This document shows, piece by piece, positions 1-7,207 of a stretch of 7,325 nucleotides of DNA; positions within the stretch are counted from its first letter, which is position 1, and the number at the start of each line of letters is the position of its first letter. Source of the stretch: Balneolales bacterium (GTDB lineage: Bacteria; Bacteroidota; Rhodothermia; Balneolales; Natronogracilivirgulaceae). Under the pieces are notes generated by a model. It was given only the letters and a program-made list of their open reading frames with translations, had not been told where the DNA came from and did not search any database. The stretch is from positions 1-7,325 of the forward strand of contig SLQI01000064.1 of the NCBI GenBank assembly GCA_007131535.1, read 5' to 3'. Position numbers and translations under genes: made by a program.

Positions 1-476
1 TATGCGCATGATGTGTGAAATTAATCTGAGTTATTCAGTCTGTCTGATTTATGCGTTCGCAAAATAGAGAAATTAAACCCTAAGATAAACGCCGCTGTCC
101 GGGATAGATTTTTTTCAGCAGGGATTGATTCCCTTTTACCGTCACCCTGAATGGCAGAACGATAAAACAAAACCCCAAAAATTTGTGAATTATGCAGGCT
201 AAGGCGTTATGCACAAAATGCAAGTTGATCAAAAGAAAATATATATCCTTAGATATGATAATTTAAGTACCTATCGGAGTTGATGTTGCCGCTGATTTGT
301 CTGCCAATATTGTTTGATGTATCTTTATCCGGTTAAAACCGGGTAAATTTTATTATTTCGCGAGGCTGTATGTTGCTGTGGCACACAAAGATGAGGTGCA
401 CGATCAACGTAAGCTTTTTAAAAATGAACCGTTTTACTAAAATTAAATTATTTCAAATATTTTTCGGCTGATTTCT
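1..476. other. AT-rich leader upstream of menF, no gene seen
   Basis: No coding region is supportable here on either strand. The only plus-strand ATG-started frames noticed are about 21-24 codons and have no recognisable product. The stretch is AT-rich and presumably holds the promoter of the men genes, but no convincing -35/-10 pair or Bacteroidota-type -33/-7 pair (TTTG...TAnnTTTG) stands out. Visible structure is limited to a short hairpin at 329-342, described separately, and three copies of ATGCA at 192-196, 209-213 and 218-222, the first two inside a repeated TTATGCA spaced 17 nt apart. The end of an upstream gene is not recognisable, so the leader may extend beyond the left edge. Confidence 0.6.
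329..358 (+). terminator. Possible weak hairpin terminator or leader structure
   Basis: CCGGTT and AACCGG (329-334 and 337-342) are perfect inverted repeats around AA. In practice this is a five-pair stem with a four-base loop. It is followed by an AT-rich stretch with interrupted T runs, not a clean T tract. It could end transcription entering from the left or form part of the menF leader. The broken T run and short stem make it weak. Confidence 0.2.
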
Positions 477-1949
477 ATGCCTGAAACATCGTATCACATT
501 TCATCTCTTACACAGGATTATTTCAATCGGCTTGTCGACGGCAATCAATTTCGGGGTTTTCTCAGAGATCAGGTATATCAGAATGATCGGGCTGAGTATT
601 TAACTATTTCCCTACCTTTCGATAAAGTAGACCCCCTTGCCGTGCTTGAAATTTACGGCAGTCCGGATGACTTTCAGTTCTATTGGGAGCATCCCAACAC
701 CGAGCTGGCTGTGGCTGCCGGGGAAGCCCTGCATATCTGCCGGCAATACGGCAGAAACCGGTTTCAAAAATTGCGTCGTGAAACCGCGAAGCTGGATGAA
801 CGCGTCGTTTCCTACTCGGAAATCCCCCACAGCCTGGCCGGCGTGAACCTTTTCGGAGGGGCTTCTTTTTTTGATCAACCGCTAAGCGGGGTGTGGAGCA
901 GCTTCGGCAACAGTTCGTTTATTTTGCCGAAATGGACTGTTATCAAAGACGGCCGCTTCGCTTTGGTGACTCTGGCTTTTCCGGTCAATCATGACCAGGA
1001 TATGGACGAGTTGATCAGGCAAATCACCGGTGAGCTGGATCACTTCATCCAATTCCTGTCCGAAAAGCTGGATCAGAGTATTATTTTTAACGGCCCCCCG
1101 GACAGTCCGCTTTCCTTCAGATCAACGGAAAGCACAAGTGCCCGCCAACGCTGGATTGAAAATGTTGATCATGCCAAAGATCTGATCGAACAAAATGTTT
1201 TCGAGAAGATCGTGATGGCCAGGGAGCAGCGCCTGGAAACCGACCGGCGGGCTAACCCGACCCGGCTGCTGCACCACCTTCGTAAAGACTATCCGGACTG
1301 TTTTAGCTTTTTGTATCAGGTAAATGAACAGGCTGCTTTTGTGGGATGCACGCCGGAAAAACTGCTCTCGATTGAGGCGAACCGGTTGTATACCGACGGT
1401 CTGGCCGGCAGCATATCCCGGGGAAAAACAGCAACCCAGGATGAAATCCTGAGCCGCCGGCTTTTAAGCAGCGGTAAAGATCTCAGAGAGCATCAGTTTG
1501 TGGTGGACTCGATCCGCGAAAAACTGGAAGACTATTCTTTTGAAATTGATTTCCCCGATGAACCCGGTATCCGGAAGTATGCCAATGTACAGCACCTGCA
1601 TACTCCCATAACCGCTGCATTGCATCATTCGGCCGATTCGATCGCGCTGATGGAAAAAATGCATCCGACACCGGCCGTCGGCGGATATCCGCAGGATCAG
1701 GCTCTGCCCTATATTCAACAGCTTGAGCAGATTGAGCGGGGCTGGTATGCGGGACCGATAGGGTGGATGAACCGAAACGGCCGCAGTGAGTTTGCTGTGG
1801 CTATTCGTTCAGGGCTGATCCAGCCGAATAAAGTGCGGTTTTATGCCGGTTGTGGTATCGTTAAAGGGTCCGATGCCGAAGCCGAGTGGAATGAAACGGA
1901 GCTCAAGCTGGTACCGATGTTGAACGCGCTTCGCTATGCCGCCGAGTGA
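477..1949 (+). CDS. menF: Isochorismate synthase MenF
   Basis: Converts chorismate to isochorismate, the committed step into menaquinone synthesis, in the cytosol with Mg2+. The 490-residue product is somewhat longer than the E. coli enzyme. Residues 1 to about 215 are the variable N-terminal half, and about 220-485 form the chorismate-binding domain. Visible family motifs are EKIVMARE (243-250, with K244 at the position of the water-activating lysine), CTPEKLL with E294 as the likely general acid, DGLAGSISRG (307-316), EHQFVV (338-343), HPTPAVGG (396-403), ERGWYAGPIGW (420-430) and GCGIVKGSDAEAEWNETE (458-475), which carries the metal-binding glutamates. The start at 477 is the first ATG after an in-frame stop at 444-446. 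There is no Shine-Dalgarno sequence. The related salicylate and anthranilate synthases are less likely, because menD follows with a 14-nt overlap. Confidence 0.95.
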   Translation: MPETSYHISSLTQDYFNRLVDGNQFRGFLRDQVYQNDRAEYLTISLPFDKVDPLAVLEIYGSPDDFQFYWEHPNTELAVAAGEALHICRQYGRNRFQKLRRETAKLDERVVSYSEIPHSLAGVNLFGGASFFDQPLSGVWSSFGNSSFILPKWTVIKDGRFALVTLAFPVNHDQDMDELIRQITGELDHFIQFLSEKLDQSIIFNGPPDSPLSFRSTESTSARQRWIENVDHAKDLIEQNVFEKIVMAREQRLETDRRANPTRLLHHLRKDYPDCFSFLYQVNEQAAFVGCTPEKLLSIEANRLYTDGLAGSISRGKTATQDEILSRRLLSSGKDLREHQFVVDSIREKLEDYSFEIDFPDEPGIRKYANVQHLHTPITAALHHSADSIALMEKMHPTPAVGGYPQDQALPYIQQLEQIERGWYAGPIGWMNRNGRSEFAVAIRSGLIQPNKVRFYAGCGIVKGSDAEAEWNETELKLVPMLNALRYAAE

Positions 1950-3609
1950 TCCATTCGATGATCATGCCGGTCATCTGCTCTATTGGTGTGCCCGGCTGGT
2001 CCGGTCATTCGCCGAAGCCGGCGTAAACCGGGCATTTATTTCCCCCGGCTCCCGGTCCACACCTCTGACGTTCGCCGTTGCGGGATGTCCCAACATTACC
2101 TCAAAAATTGTTTTAGACGAGCGTTCCGCCGGATTTCAGGCACTTGGAGCAGCCAAAGCAAGCGGGGTTCCCGCGCTGTTGATCTGCACGTCCGGAACGG
2201 CTGCCGCCAACTATTATCCCGCCGTAATCGAAGCGCGGCAATCCGGCACGCCTTTGATTGTTTGTTCCGCCGATCGCACACCGCTGGAACGAAATACGGG
2301 GGCAAACCAGACGATCAATCAGCTGAACCTGTACGGCACCTATCCGGTCTTTTTCCATGATGCCGGAGAACCGGGAGATCAAAAAACGGATTATGACCGG
2401 GCCGAAATGCTGGCACAGCAGGCCGTGCAACAGAGTTTGGAACAGGGCGGACCGGCACATCTCAACTTTCCTTTTCGCAAGCCGCTGGAACCTACTGCCC
2501 GGGCTTTGGATGGACTGAAGGATTTGTATAAAAACATCCGCCCGTTAAGCGCGGGATTTAAAACTGCCGGAAAAACTCAGCTGCCCGAATGGCTTACCGG
2601 GATGATCCGGGAAGCACGGAACGCGGTGGCATTATGCGGACCTATTGCTCCGACAGATCCGATGGCAGACAGTGTGAGCCGCCTGGCAGATCACACCGGA
2701 ATACCGGTATGGGTGGAAAGTACCTCGCTGCATGCAGGTGCCGGTACCCGGTTTCCGGCCGCAAGTCAGTGGGTGGATGATCTGCCATTACAACCCGATC
2801 TCATCCTCCGTTTTGGCGGATTGCCGACAAGCAGGAGCATGCTGAACTGGCTTCAGGAAACGAAGGATATTCCCCAAGTGGTGCTGCGGTCAGGTTCCCG
2901 GCCGTCTGAAATACCGGGGATAAACAGGCTGTATGTTCAGGCCGCCGGAGGGCTGGATTGGGATTCGGTGCCATCCCAGGCCGGCAGTGAAATTTTGAAA
3001 GCATCGGAGCAGGGACTGGCCGAATACCGGAGCCGTTGGAAGCAACTTCTGTCAGAAACCGATGAATTTACAGACCTGCATGTTGCGGATGCGGTTTTAC
3101 ATCAAACCGATTCGGTGGTTATGCTCTCCAATTCCCTGATCGTCCGCGATACCGACCGGGTTCCGCTGCAGAAAGGTCCGGCGAAAATTATCTCCAACAG
3201 GGGTGCCAGCGGTATCGACGGCATTACTTCCACGGCGCTCGGAGTTGCCGAATGCGAAGATCAAACCACATTGCTCACCGGCGATCTGGCTTTTCTGCAT
3301 GATCTCACGGCTCTGAATTCGGCGGATCGACAGAAGGTTAACCTGCACATTATCATCATCAACAATGGCGGGGGGCGCATTTTCAGGATGCTTCCGTTTG
3401 ATCAGTATGATGAACAGTTCCGGCAGCTGTTTGAGACTCCGCAAACCACGCAGATTTCAGCGCTGTGCCACGCTTTCGGGATACCCCATTACCCGGTGCA
3501 TCGTAGGGATGAATTAAACGACCGCCTCAACAGTCAGCCCGAAACCGGGATCCGGGTGACCGAATGCATAACCGATGGTCTGAAATCCGACGAATTGCGT
3601 AAATCCTGA
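1936..3609 (+). CDS. menD: SEPHCHC synthase MenD (ThDP-dependent)
   Basis: Thiamine-diphosphate enzyme that decarboxylates 2-oxoglutarate and adds the succinyl-semialdehyde carbanion to isochorismate, giving SEPHCHC. At 557 residues it has the usual family length. The N-terminal PYR domain shows FISPGSRSTPL (34-44) and the cofactor-activating glutamate E62 in LDERSAGFQALG (60-71), followed by CTSGTAAANYYPAV (84-97). The C-terminal PP domain shows SNRGASGIDG (420-429), TGDLAFLHDL (448-457) and INNGGGRIF (475-483), the Mg-ThDP binding signature. Its start lies inside the menF end (14-nt overlap, different frame), and its TGA shares an A with the menH ATG, so translation is probably coupled along the three genes. 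No missing key residue was noticed. Confidence 0.96.
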   Translation: MPPSDPFDDHAGHLLYWCARLVRSFAEAGVNRAFISPGSRSTPLTFAVAGCPNITSKIVLDERSAGFQALGAAKASGVPALLICTSGTAAANYYPAVIEARQSGTPLIVCSADRTPLERNTGANQTINQLNLYGTYPVFFHDAGEPGDQKTDYDRAEMLAQQAVQQSLEQGGPAHLNFPFRKPLEPTARALDGLKDLYKNIRPLSAGFKTAGKTQLPEWLTGMIREARNAVALCGPIAPTDPMADSVSRLADHTGIPVWVESTSLHAGAGTRFPAASQWVDDLPLQPDLILRFGGLPTSRSMLNWLQETKDIPQVVLRSGSRPSEIPGINRLYVQAAGGLDWDSVPSQAGSEILKASEQGLAEYRSRWKQLLSETDEFTDLHVADAVLHQTDSVVMLSNSLIVRDTDRVPLQKGPAKIISNRGASGIDGITSTALGVAECEDQTTLLTGDLAFLHDLTALNSADRQKVNLHIIIINNGGGRIFRMLPFDQYDEQFRQLFETPQTTQISALCHAFGIPHYPVHRRDELNDRLNSQPETGIRVTECITDGLKSDELRKS

Positions 3610-4472
3610 TGCCTGAGCTGATCAACAGAGACTTCACTGTGGATGGCCTGCGCTATCATACGGAACACCTGCCGAACCGTGCCGGTAAGCCATTTTGTTT
3701 TTTTCTGCATGGATTCCTTGGCACCTGTGCCGATTTTCATCATATCATCGAAGAGCTCACCGATCTGGTTAATCCCGTGTTGGTTGATCTTCCGGGACAC
3801 GGACAAACGGAAGCCCCGGTGGAGTTGAGGCGGTATCAAACAGATAGTATGGTTGCCGATCTGGCCCGCCTGATTGAGAGATTCACGAAAGAGCCGGTTT
3901 TTTTGGCCGGTTATAGTATGGGCGGTCGCCTGGCGTTGCATTTTGCCTTGCAGCATTCGGATCGGCTGGCCGGGTTGGTACTGGAAAGCGCCGGACCGGG
4001 TCTTTCGGATGAAGCCGAGCGCCGGAAACGAAGAGAAACGGATGGGCAACGGGCCGAAGCGATACGAAAGGATCTTGCCGCATTTGTGGATGAATGGAAC
4101 CGGATGCCCATGTTTAATTCACCCGAATCGCAAAACCATACGGATGATCTCACAAAGAAGCTGGTTGAAGTGCAAAAATCACAGAATCCGGAAGGGATTG
4201 CGAATAGCCTGGCCGGTTTCGGCGCCGGTACAATGCCGCCCGTGGATGCCTCAATGCTTAACGGCATACAAGTCCCGGTGCTGCTTCTTGCAGGTGAGGC
4301 CGATGAGAAGTATGTTTCCGTCCAATATCAGCTGAACAGTCAGCTTCCGGATGCGGAGGTGCATATCATTGCGGATGCGGCACATCGCGTTCACATAGAC
4401 CATCCCGGTGTGTACATTGAGAAAATCCGGAGATTTTTCCGTAACATCCCTGACCAAACTCAGGAAACCTGA
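3609..4472 (+). CDS. menH: SHCHC synthase MenH (alpha/beta hydrolase)
   Basis: Eliminates pyruvate from SEPHCHC to give SHCHC, the step after MenD. The 287-residue protein is a single alpha/beta-hydrolase domain. Residues HGFLG (34-38) form the oxyanion region, and GYSMGGR (101-107) holds the nucleophile S103 and the arginine typical of MenH. The triad is completed by D232 in AGEADEKY and H259 in AAHRVH. The lid motif EWNRMPMF (162-169) and the stretch SLAGFGAGTMPP (200-211) resemble MenH more than generic esterases. The start codon overlaps the menD stop (TGATG), which fixes the start and indicates coupling. A generic alpha/beta hydrolase would be the fallback name, but the gene position and GYSMGGR make MenH likely. 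It is somewhat longer than E. coli MenH. Confidence 0.92.
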   Translation: MPELINRDFTVDGLRYHTEHLPNRAGKPFCFFLHGFLGTCADFHHIIEELTDLVNPVLVDLPGHGQTEAPVELRRYQTDSMVADLARLIERFTKEPVFLAGYSMGGRLALHFALQHSDRLAGLVLESAGPGLSDEAERRKRRETDGQRAEAIRKDLAAFVDEWNRMPMFNSPESQNHTDDLTKKLVEVQKSQNPEGIANSLAGFGAGTMPPVDASMLNGIQVPVLLLAGEADEKYVSVQYQLNSQLPDAEVHIIADAAHRVHIDHPGVYIEKIRRFFRNIPDQTQET

Positions 4473-4477
4473 TTTTT
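4460..4477 (+). terminator. Candidate intrinsic terminator overlapping the menH stop
   Basis: TCAGG (4460-4464) and CCTGA (4468-4472) form a perfect five-pair stem around AAA, immediately followed by T5 (4473-4477). The menH stop codon lies inside the 3' arm. The stem is short, so termination may be partial, but the hairpin-T run order is right for the plus strand. It would separate menFDH transcription from menB. Confidence 0.35.
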
Positions 4478-4497
4478 GAAAGAATTGGCCTGTATAA

Positions 4498-4690
4498 CAT
4501 TATTATGACCGCTCCGAAAAGTTTGAATATGTAAAATTTTGTAGCACGAGCTTAAATAATTTAGGTCTCTTTGTTTTAAACTCACCCCAACCCCTCTCTA
4601 ACGAATTAGAGAGGGGCGTGAGGTCTAAATTATTTAAGCTCTGATTCTGCATATTAACTATTCAGACTTTTCGGAGTGGTCTCAATAATG
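4498..4690. repeat. 193-bp nested palindrome, MITE/REP-like element
   Basis: Outer arms at 4498-4528 and 4660-4690 are inverted copies matching at 27 of 31 positions, including the 11-base core CTCCGAAAAGT. A second pair of arms at 4548-4564 and 4625-4641 (GAGCTTAAATAATTTAG) is perfect over 17 bases. The centre holds a third hairpin (4581-4622). The spacers between outer and inner arms are nearly equal (19 and 18 nt), so the whole piece can fold into one long stem or cruciform. It has no open frame of note. A small non-autonomous transposable element with terminal inverted repeats is the best reading, but no clear target-site duplication was found. It lies between menH and menB and would be transcribed by any read-through. 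Confidence 0.7.
4581..4622. repeat. Central REP-like hairpin of the palindrome
   Basis: CCCCTCTCTAA (4591-4601) pairs perfectly with TTAGAGAGGGG (4606-4616) around the tetraloop CGAA. Outside this, CTCAC (4581-4585) pairs with GTGAG (4618-4622) across an asymmetric bulge. The C-rich CTCACCCCAACCCCTCTC side looks like the short dispersed palindromes seen in many bacterial genomes. No T tract follows, so it does not look like an intrinsic terminator. Confidence 0.65.
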
Positions 4691-4779
4691 AATTAACCAA
4701 GAATATCAGGCCGGGAAAAATCAGAGGCTCTTCATCACCATATTACCCGGAATTATTTATTCAGACCAAACAACAACCT

Positions 4780-5619
4780 ATGAGTATGAATTGGAAAACT
4801 GTAAAAGAGTACGAAGATATTACCTATAAAAAAGCTGACGGAGTAGCCCGGATCGCTTTTAACCGTCCCGAAGTGCGCAATGCTTTTCGCCCGAAAACCG
4901 TAGGCGAACTGTTTGATGCTTTCGTTGATGCCCGTGAAGATGAGAGTATTGGAGTGGTGCTGCTATCCGGAGAAGGGCCTTCTCCGAAAGATGGAGTGTA
5001 CTCCTTCTGCAGCGGAGGTGATCAGCGGTCACGCGGAGAAAAGGGATATGTTGATGATGAAGGTATGCCGCGCCTGAATATTTTGGAGGTTCAACGGCTG
5101 ATCCGTTTTATGCCGAAAGTTGTCATTGCAGTGGTACCCGGCTGGGCTGTTGGTGGCGGGCATAGTCTGCATGTAGTATGTGATCTGACGCTGGCCAGCA
5201 AAGAACACGCGATCTTTAAACAAACCGACGCCGATGTAACCAGTTTTGACGGGGGCTACGGCTCAGCTTATCTCGCCAAAATGGTAGGGCAGAAACGCGC
5301 GCGGGAGATCTTCTTCCTCGGCCGTAATTACAGTGCCGACGAGGCTTACCAGATGGGTATGGTCAACGAATCCGTACCGCATGATAAGCTGGAAGCAACG
5401 GCATGGGAGTGGGCACAGGAAATCCTTGAAAAGTCGCCGACCTCCATTAAGATGCTCAAATTTGCATTTAACCTGACGGATGACGGCATGGCGGGTCAGC
5501 AGGTGTTTGCCGGCGAAGCCACACGCCTGGCGTATATGACCGAGGAAGCTGAAGAGGGGCGCAACGCCTTCCTCGAAAAGCGCAAACCCGACTTCCGCAA
5601 ATATCCCTGGCTGCCGTAA
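4780..5619 (+). CDS. menB: 1,4-dihydroxy-2-naphthoyl-CoA synthase MenB
   Basis: Crotonase-fold enzyme that closes the naphthoquinone ring, turning o-succinylbenzoyl-CoA into 1,4-dihydroxy-2-naphthoyl-CoA. At 279 residues it has family length. Motifs in order are FNRPEVRNAF (27-36), SFCSGGDQ (75-82) with oxyanion glycines, Y90 in the position of the active-site tyrosine, VGGGH (124-128), QTDADVTSFDGGYGS (148-162) with S155 and D157, and the C-terminal YMTEEAEEGRNAF (252-264) followed by KRKPDFRKYPW. D150 in QTD matches the Asp-containing class that does not need bicarbonate, in contrast to the Gly (QTG) class of E. coli. Position 154 is Thr where many MenB proteins have Gly. The start is ATGAGTATG with no Shine-Dalgarno; the second ATG at 4786 is possible. 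It stands 307 nt from menH, so it probably has its own promoter, though none is clear in 4691-4779. Confidence 0.96.
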   Translation: MSMNWKTVKEYEDITYKKADGVARIAFNRPEVRNAFRPKTVGELFDAFVDAREDESIGVVLLSGEGPSPKDGVYSFCSGGDQRSRGEKGYVDDEGMPRLNILEVQRLIRFMPKVVIAVVPGWAVGGGHSLHVVCDLTLASKEHAIFKQTDADVTSFDGGYGSAYLAKMVGQKRAREIFFLGRNYSADEAYQMGMVNESVPHDKLEATAWEWAQEILEKSPTSIKMLKFAFNLTDDGMAGQQVFAGEATRLAYMTEEAEEGRNAFLEKRKPDFRKYPWLP

Positions 5620-5646
5620 ATATCGGAAAGCCGCTGCCACGGAATT

Positions 5647-5682
5647 AAAAAAGCCGGCCGGGATCGAATGTAACCCGGCCGG
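5647..5682 (-). terminator. Intrinsic terminator of the S8 gene
   Basis: CCGGCCGGG (5654-5662) and CCCGGCCGG (5674-5682) form a perfect nine-pair GC stem with an 11-nt loop. On the minus strand the stem is followed by C and then T6 (A6 at 5647-5652 on the plus strand). It begins 18 nt past the end of the S8 gene. Read from menB, the hairpin is present but no T run follows, so it would be a poor plus-strand terminator, though it may hinder convergent transcription. Confidence 0.9.
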
Positions 5683-5700
5683 TGTAGCAACAGGCAGTGG

Positions 5701-7176
5701 TTAGTCAGTTATCTCCTCTTTACTTATAGAATGCGGGCACGGATTGAACGGCGGATCGCAGTATATGTTAACTATTTGAGTTTCCGTGGCTGTTTCATTG
5801 ATGCTTTCTGCTTTGGCCATAACCCAATGGTTTCCTTCCATAATGAAGGTGTGGGAAAAGGTATCGGAAGTTTCCGTCTGTTGGTTCCAACCTGAGCCGC
5901 TGCTCGTATACCAAGTGTAATCCACCGACCCGGGAGCGTTATAAGTAGTGGCACTCCATGTTCCCTGTTCGCCTGAAACAAGTGATGAAGGACCTGAAAT
6001 CGAAACGCTCATTATCGGCTTATGGGCAATCGGATCTGCCGGCGATGCGGGATCGTTGTTAGCTGTTCCATCCTGGCTTATCTCCCCATCTACCAATAAA
6101 ATGCCGGCCACATGGGGTGCAGCAAACGAGGTTCCATCAACGGTTTGGGTACCGTCATTAATATCGGTGGTAAAGATGTCCTCTCCGGGTGCCGCGAAAT
6201 CGGTGGCATCTCCGTAATTGGAAAAGTCGGTAGAAAAATCGTCATTCTGATCTATGGACGAAATCGTCCAGATGTTATCGTGGTCCATCCGGGCTGGTGA
6301 ATAATCTTCTGCCGGCTCACCCTCATTACCAGCTGATAAGGTAAATTTCAAGCCGTCATTGGCTGCATTTTCGATGGAGTTTTCAAGTTCAATGAGGGGT
6401 ATATCTACACTGGGGTGGGCAAATTCGTCGTGGGGGTATCCTAAGGTAATACTGGCAACTTCTCCACTGCTATATTGACCTGCCACATAATCCACCCCGC
6501 CTTTAACATCACTTACATAACATTGGTTAGAATCATTGCAAACTCTTACGGGCACTACTGAAGCACCGGGTGCTACACCTACCGGACCGCTGTTGTTGTC
6601 CAAAGCACCTATAACGCCGGCGACGCCAGTGCCATGCCCATTTCCATCATCGGCAGAATGCCATGCCACAAACGAAGCAGCATTATCCGTATCTACATTC
6701 AAATTACTGTGGTTTAGATCGATGCCAGAGCTAAGCACCCATGCTCGTGTGCCGCTACCGTCTTCGGGACCTCCAACCCTATTGACGCCCCAGGGAACAC
6801 CGGAACTGGTTGGATTAGGCTGTGCTTCAACTTCTTCGGATTCTTGTTTAAAAGAATCTCCGGAGTTGTCCGGTAGTTTTTCGATAGCCTGGTATTTAAA
6901 ATCGCGGGCAACATGCTTTACCTCGGGATGCCGGCTTAGAGCTTCGGCTTTACCCTGCGGCAATCGGGCGGCAAAGCCACTGGAGGACCATTGAAACTGG
7001 TGTATCAGTGGATCAGCGGGGATGTTAAGTTCGGCAAAAAGCGCCTGCCGGGTTTCCACTGCGGCATCCGCAGCCTGCGGGCTTAATTCCCGATCATGAG
7101 CATCTTCGAAAATCACGATATAGCGATCTTCTGAAAAGATAATATCGTCACGTTCCAGATCCTCATCGGTAGGCAC
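5701..7176 (-). CDS. I9-S8 subtilase-like protein, catalytic Asp replaced
   Basis: The 491-residue reading starts at GTG. Residues about 18-97 (DRYIVIFEDAHD...HVARDFKY) match an inhibitor I9 prodomain. About 128-365 is an S8 domain with H181 in GNGHGTGVAGVIGA, oxyanion N284 in SAGNEGEP and nucleophile S350 in DGTSFAAPHVAG. The first triad motif reads AWVLSSGIDLNHSNL where active relatives have V-x-D-T/S-G-I-D-x-x-H-P-D-L, so the catalytic Asp is S149 (codon AGC at 6730-6732). C213 and C219 could form a disulfide. Residues about 387-472 look like an Ig/PKD-like beta domain, followed by a short tail with C473 and C480. The GTG start gives no signal peptide, and the frame is open upstream with plausible coding (PYNQAPDDGKSLI), so the true N-terminus is probably the out-of-frame lipoprotein leader at 7208-7321. 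Export to the cell surface is inferred. Proteolytic activity is uncertain. Confidence 0.85.
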   Translation of the reverse strand: MPTDEDLERDDIIFSEDRYIVIFEDAHDRELSPQAADAAVETRQALFAELNIPADPLIHQFQWSSSGFAARLPQGKAEALSRHPEVKHVARDFKYQAIEKLPDNSGDSFKQESEEVEAQPNPTSSGVPWGVNRVGGPEDGSGTRAWVLSSGIDLNHSNLNVDTDNAASFVAWHSADDGNGHGTGVAGVIGALDNNSGPVGVAPGASVVPVRVCNDSNQCYVSDVKGGVDYVAGQYSSGEVASITLGYPHDEFAHPSVDIPLIELENSIENAANDGLKFTLSAGNEGEPAEDYSPARMDHDNIWTISSIDQNDDFSTDFSNYGDATDFAAPGEDIFTTDINDGTQTVDGTSFAAPHVAGILLVDGEISQDGTANNDPASPADPIAHKPIMSVSISGPSSLVSGEQGTWSATTYNAPGSVDYTWYTSSGSGWNQQTETSDTFSHTFIMEGNHWVMAKAESINETATETQIVNIYCDPPFNPCPHSISKEEITD

Positions 7177-7207
7177 AATCAGACTTTTCCCGTCATCCGG
7201 TGCTTGA

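Noticed and set aside
121..140. GGGA...TCCC hairpin followed by TTTT as a terminator
   Set aside because: The stem has only four pairs, and no upstream gene is visible to need it.
192..214. Integron attC-like pieces (GGCTAAGG, GTTATGC)
   Set aside because: The paired core sites and the foldback symmetry of an attC site are missing, and no integrase or cassette is nearby.
344..351. TAAATTTT as a -7 box with TTTG at 313-316
   Set aside because: The spacer is about 27 nt, too long for the known promoter type, and the region overlaps a hairpin.
430..470. Bacteroidota-like -7 element (TATTTTTC at 458-465) upstream of menF
   Set aside because: It would leave a leader of only a few bases before the ATG, and no good TTTG element sits at the right distance.
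3361..3395. Apparent unusual Arg in the MenD motif NNGGGRIF
   Set aside because: E. coli MenD has NNNGGQIF at this place, so Arg for Gln is normal variation and not an insertion in the cofactor site.
3534..4049. 171-codon minus-strand open frame across the menD end and menH
   Set aside because: It lies antisense to two well-supported men genes, and its translation shows no family motif. It is a shadow of their codon pattern.
6536..6994. 152-codon plus-strand open frame antisense to the S8 gene
   Set aside because: Its composition is low complexity (Pro, Ser, Thr rich), and the opposite strand carries clear I9 and S8 motifs in the same bases.
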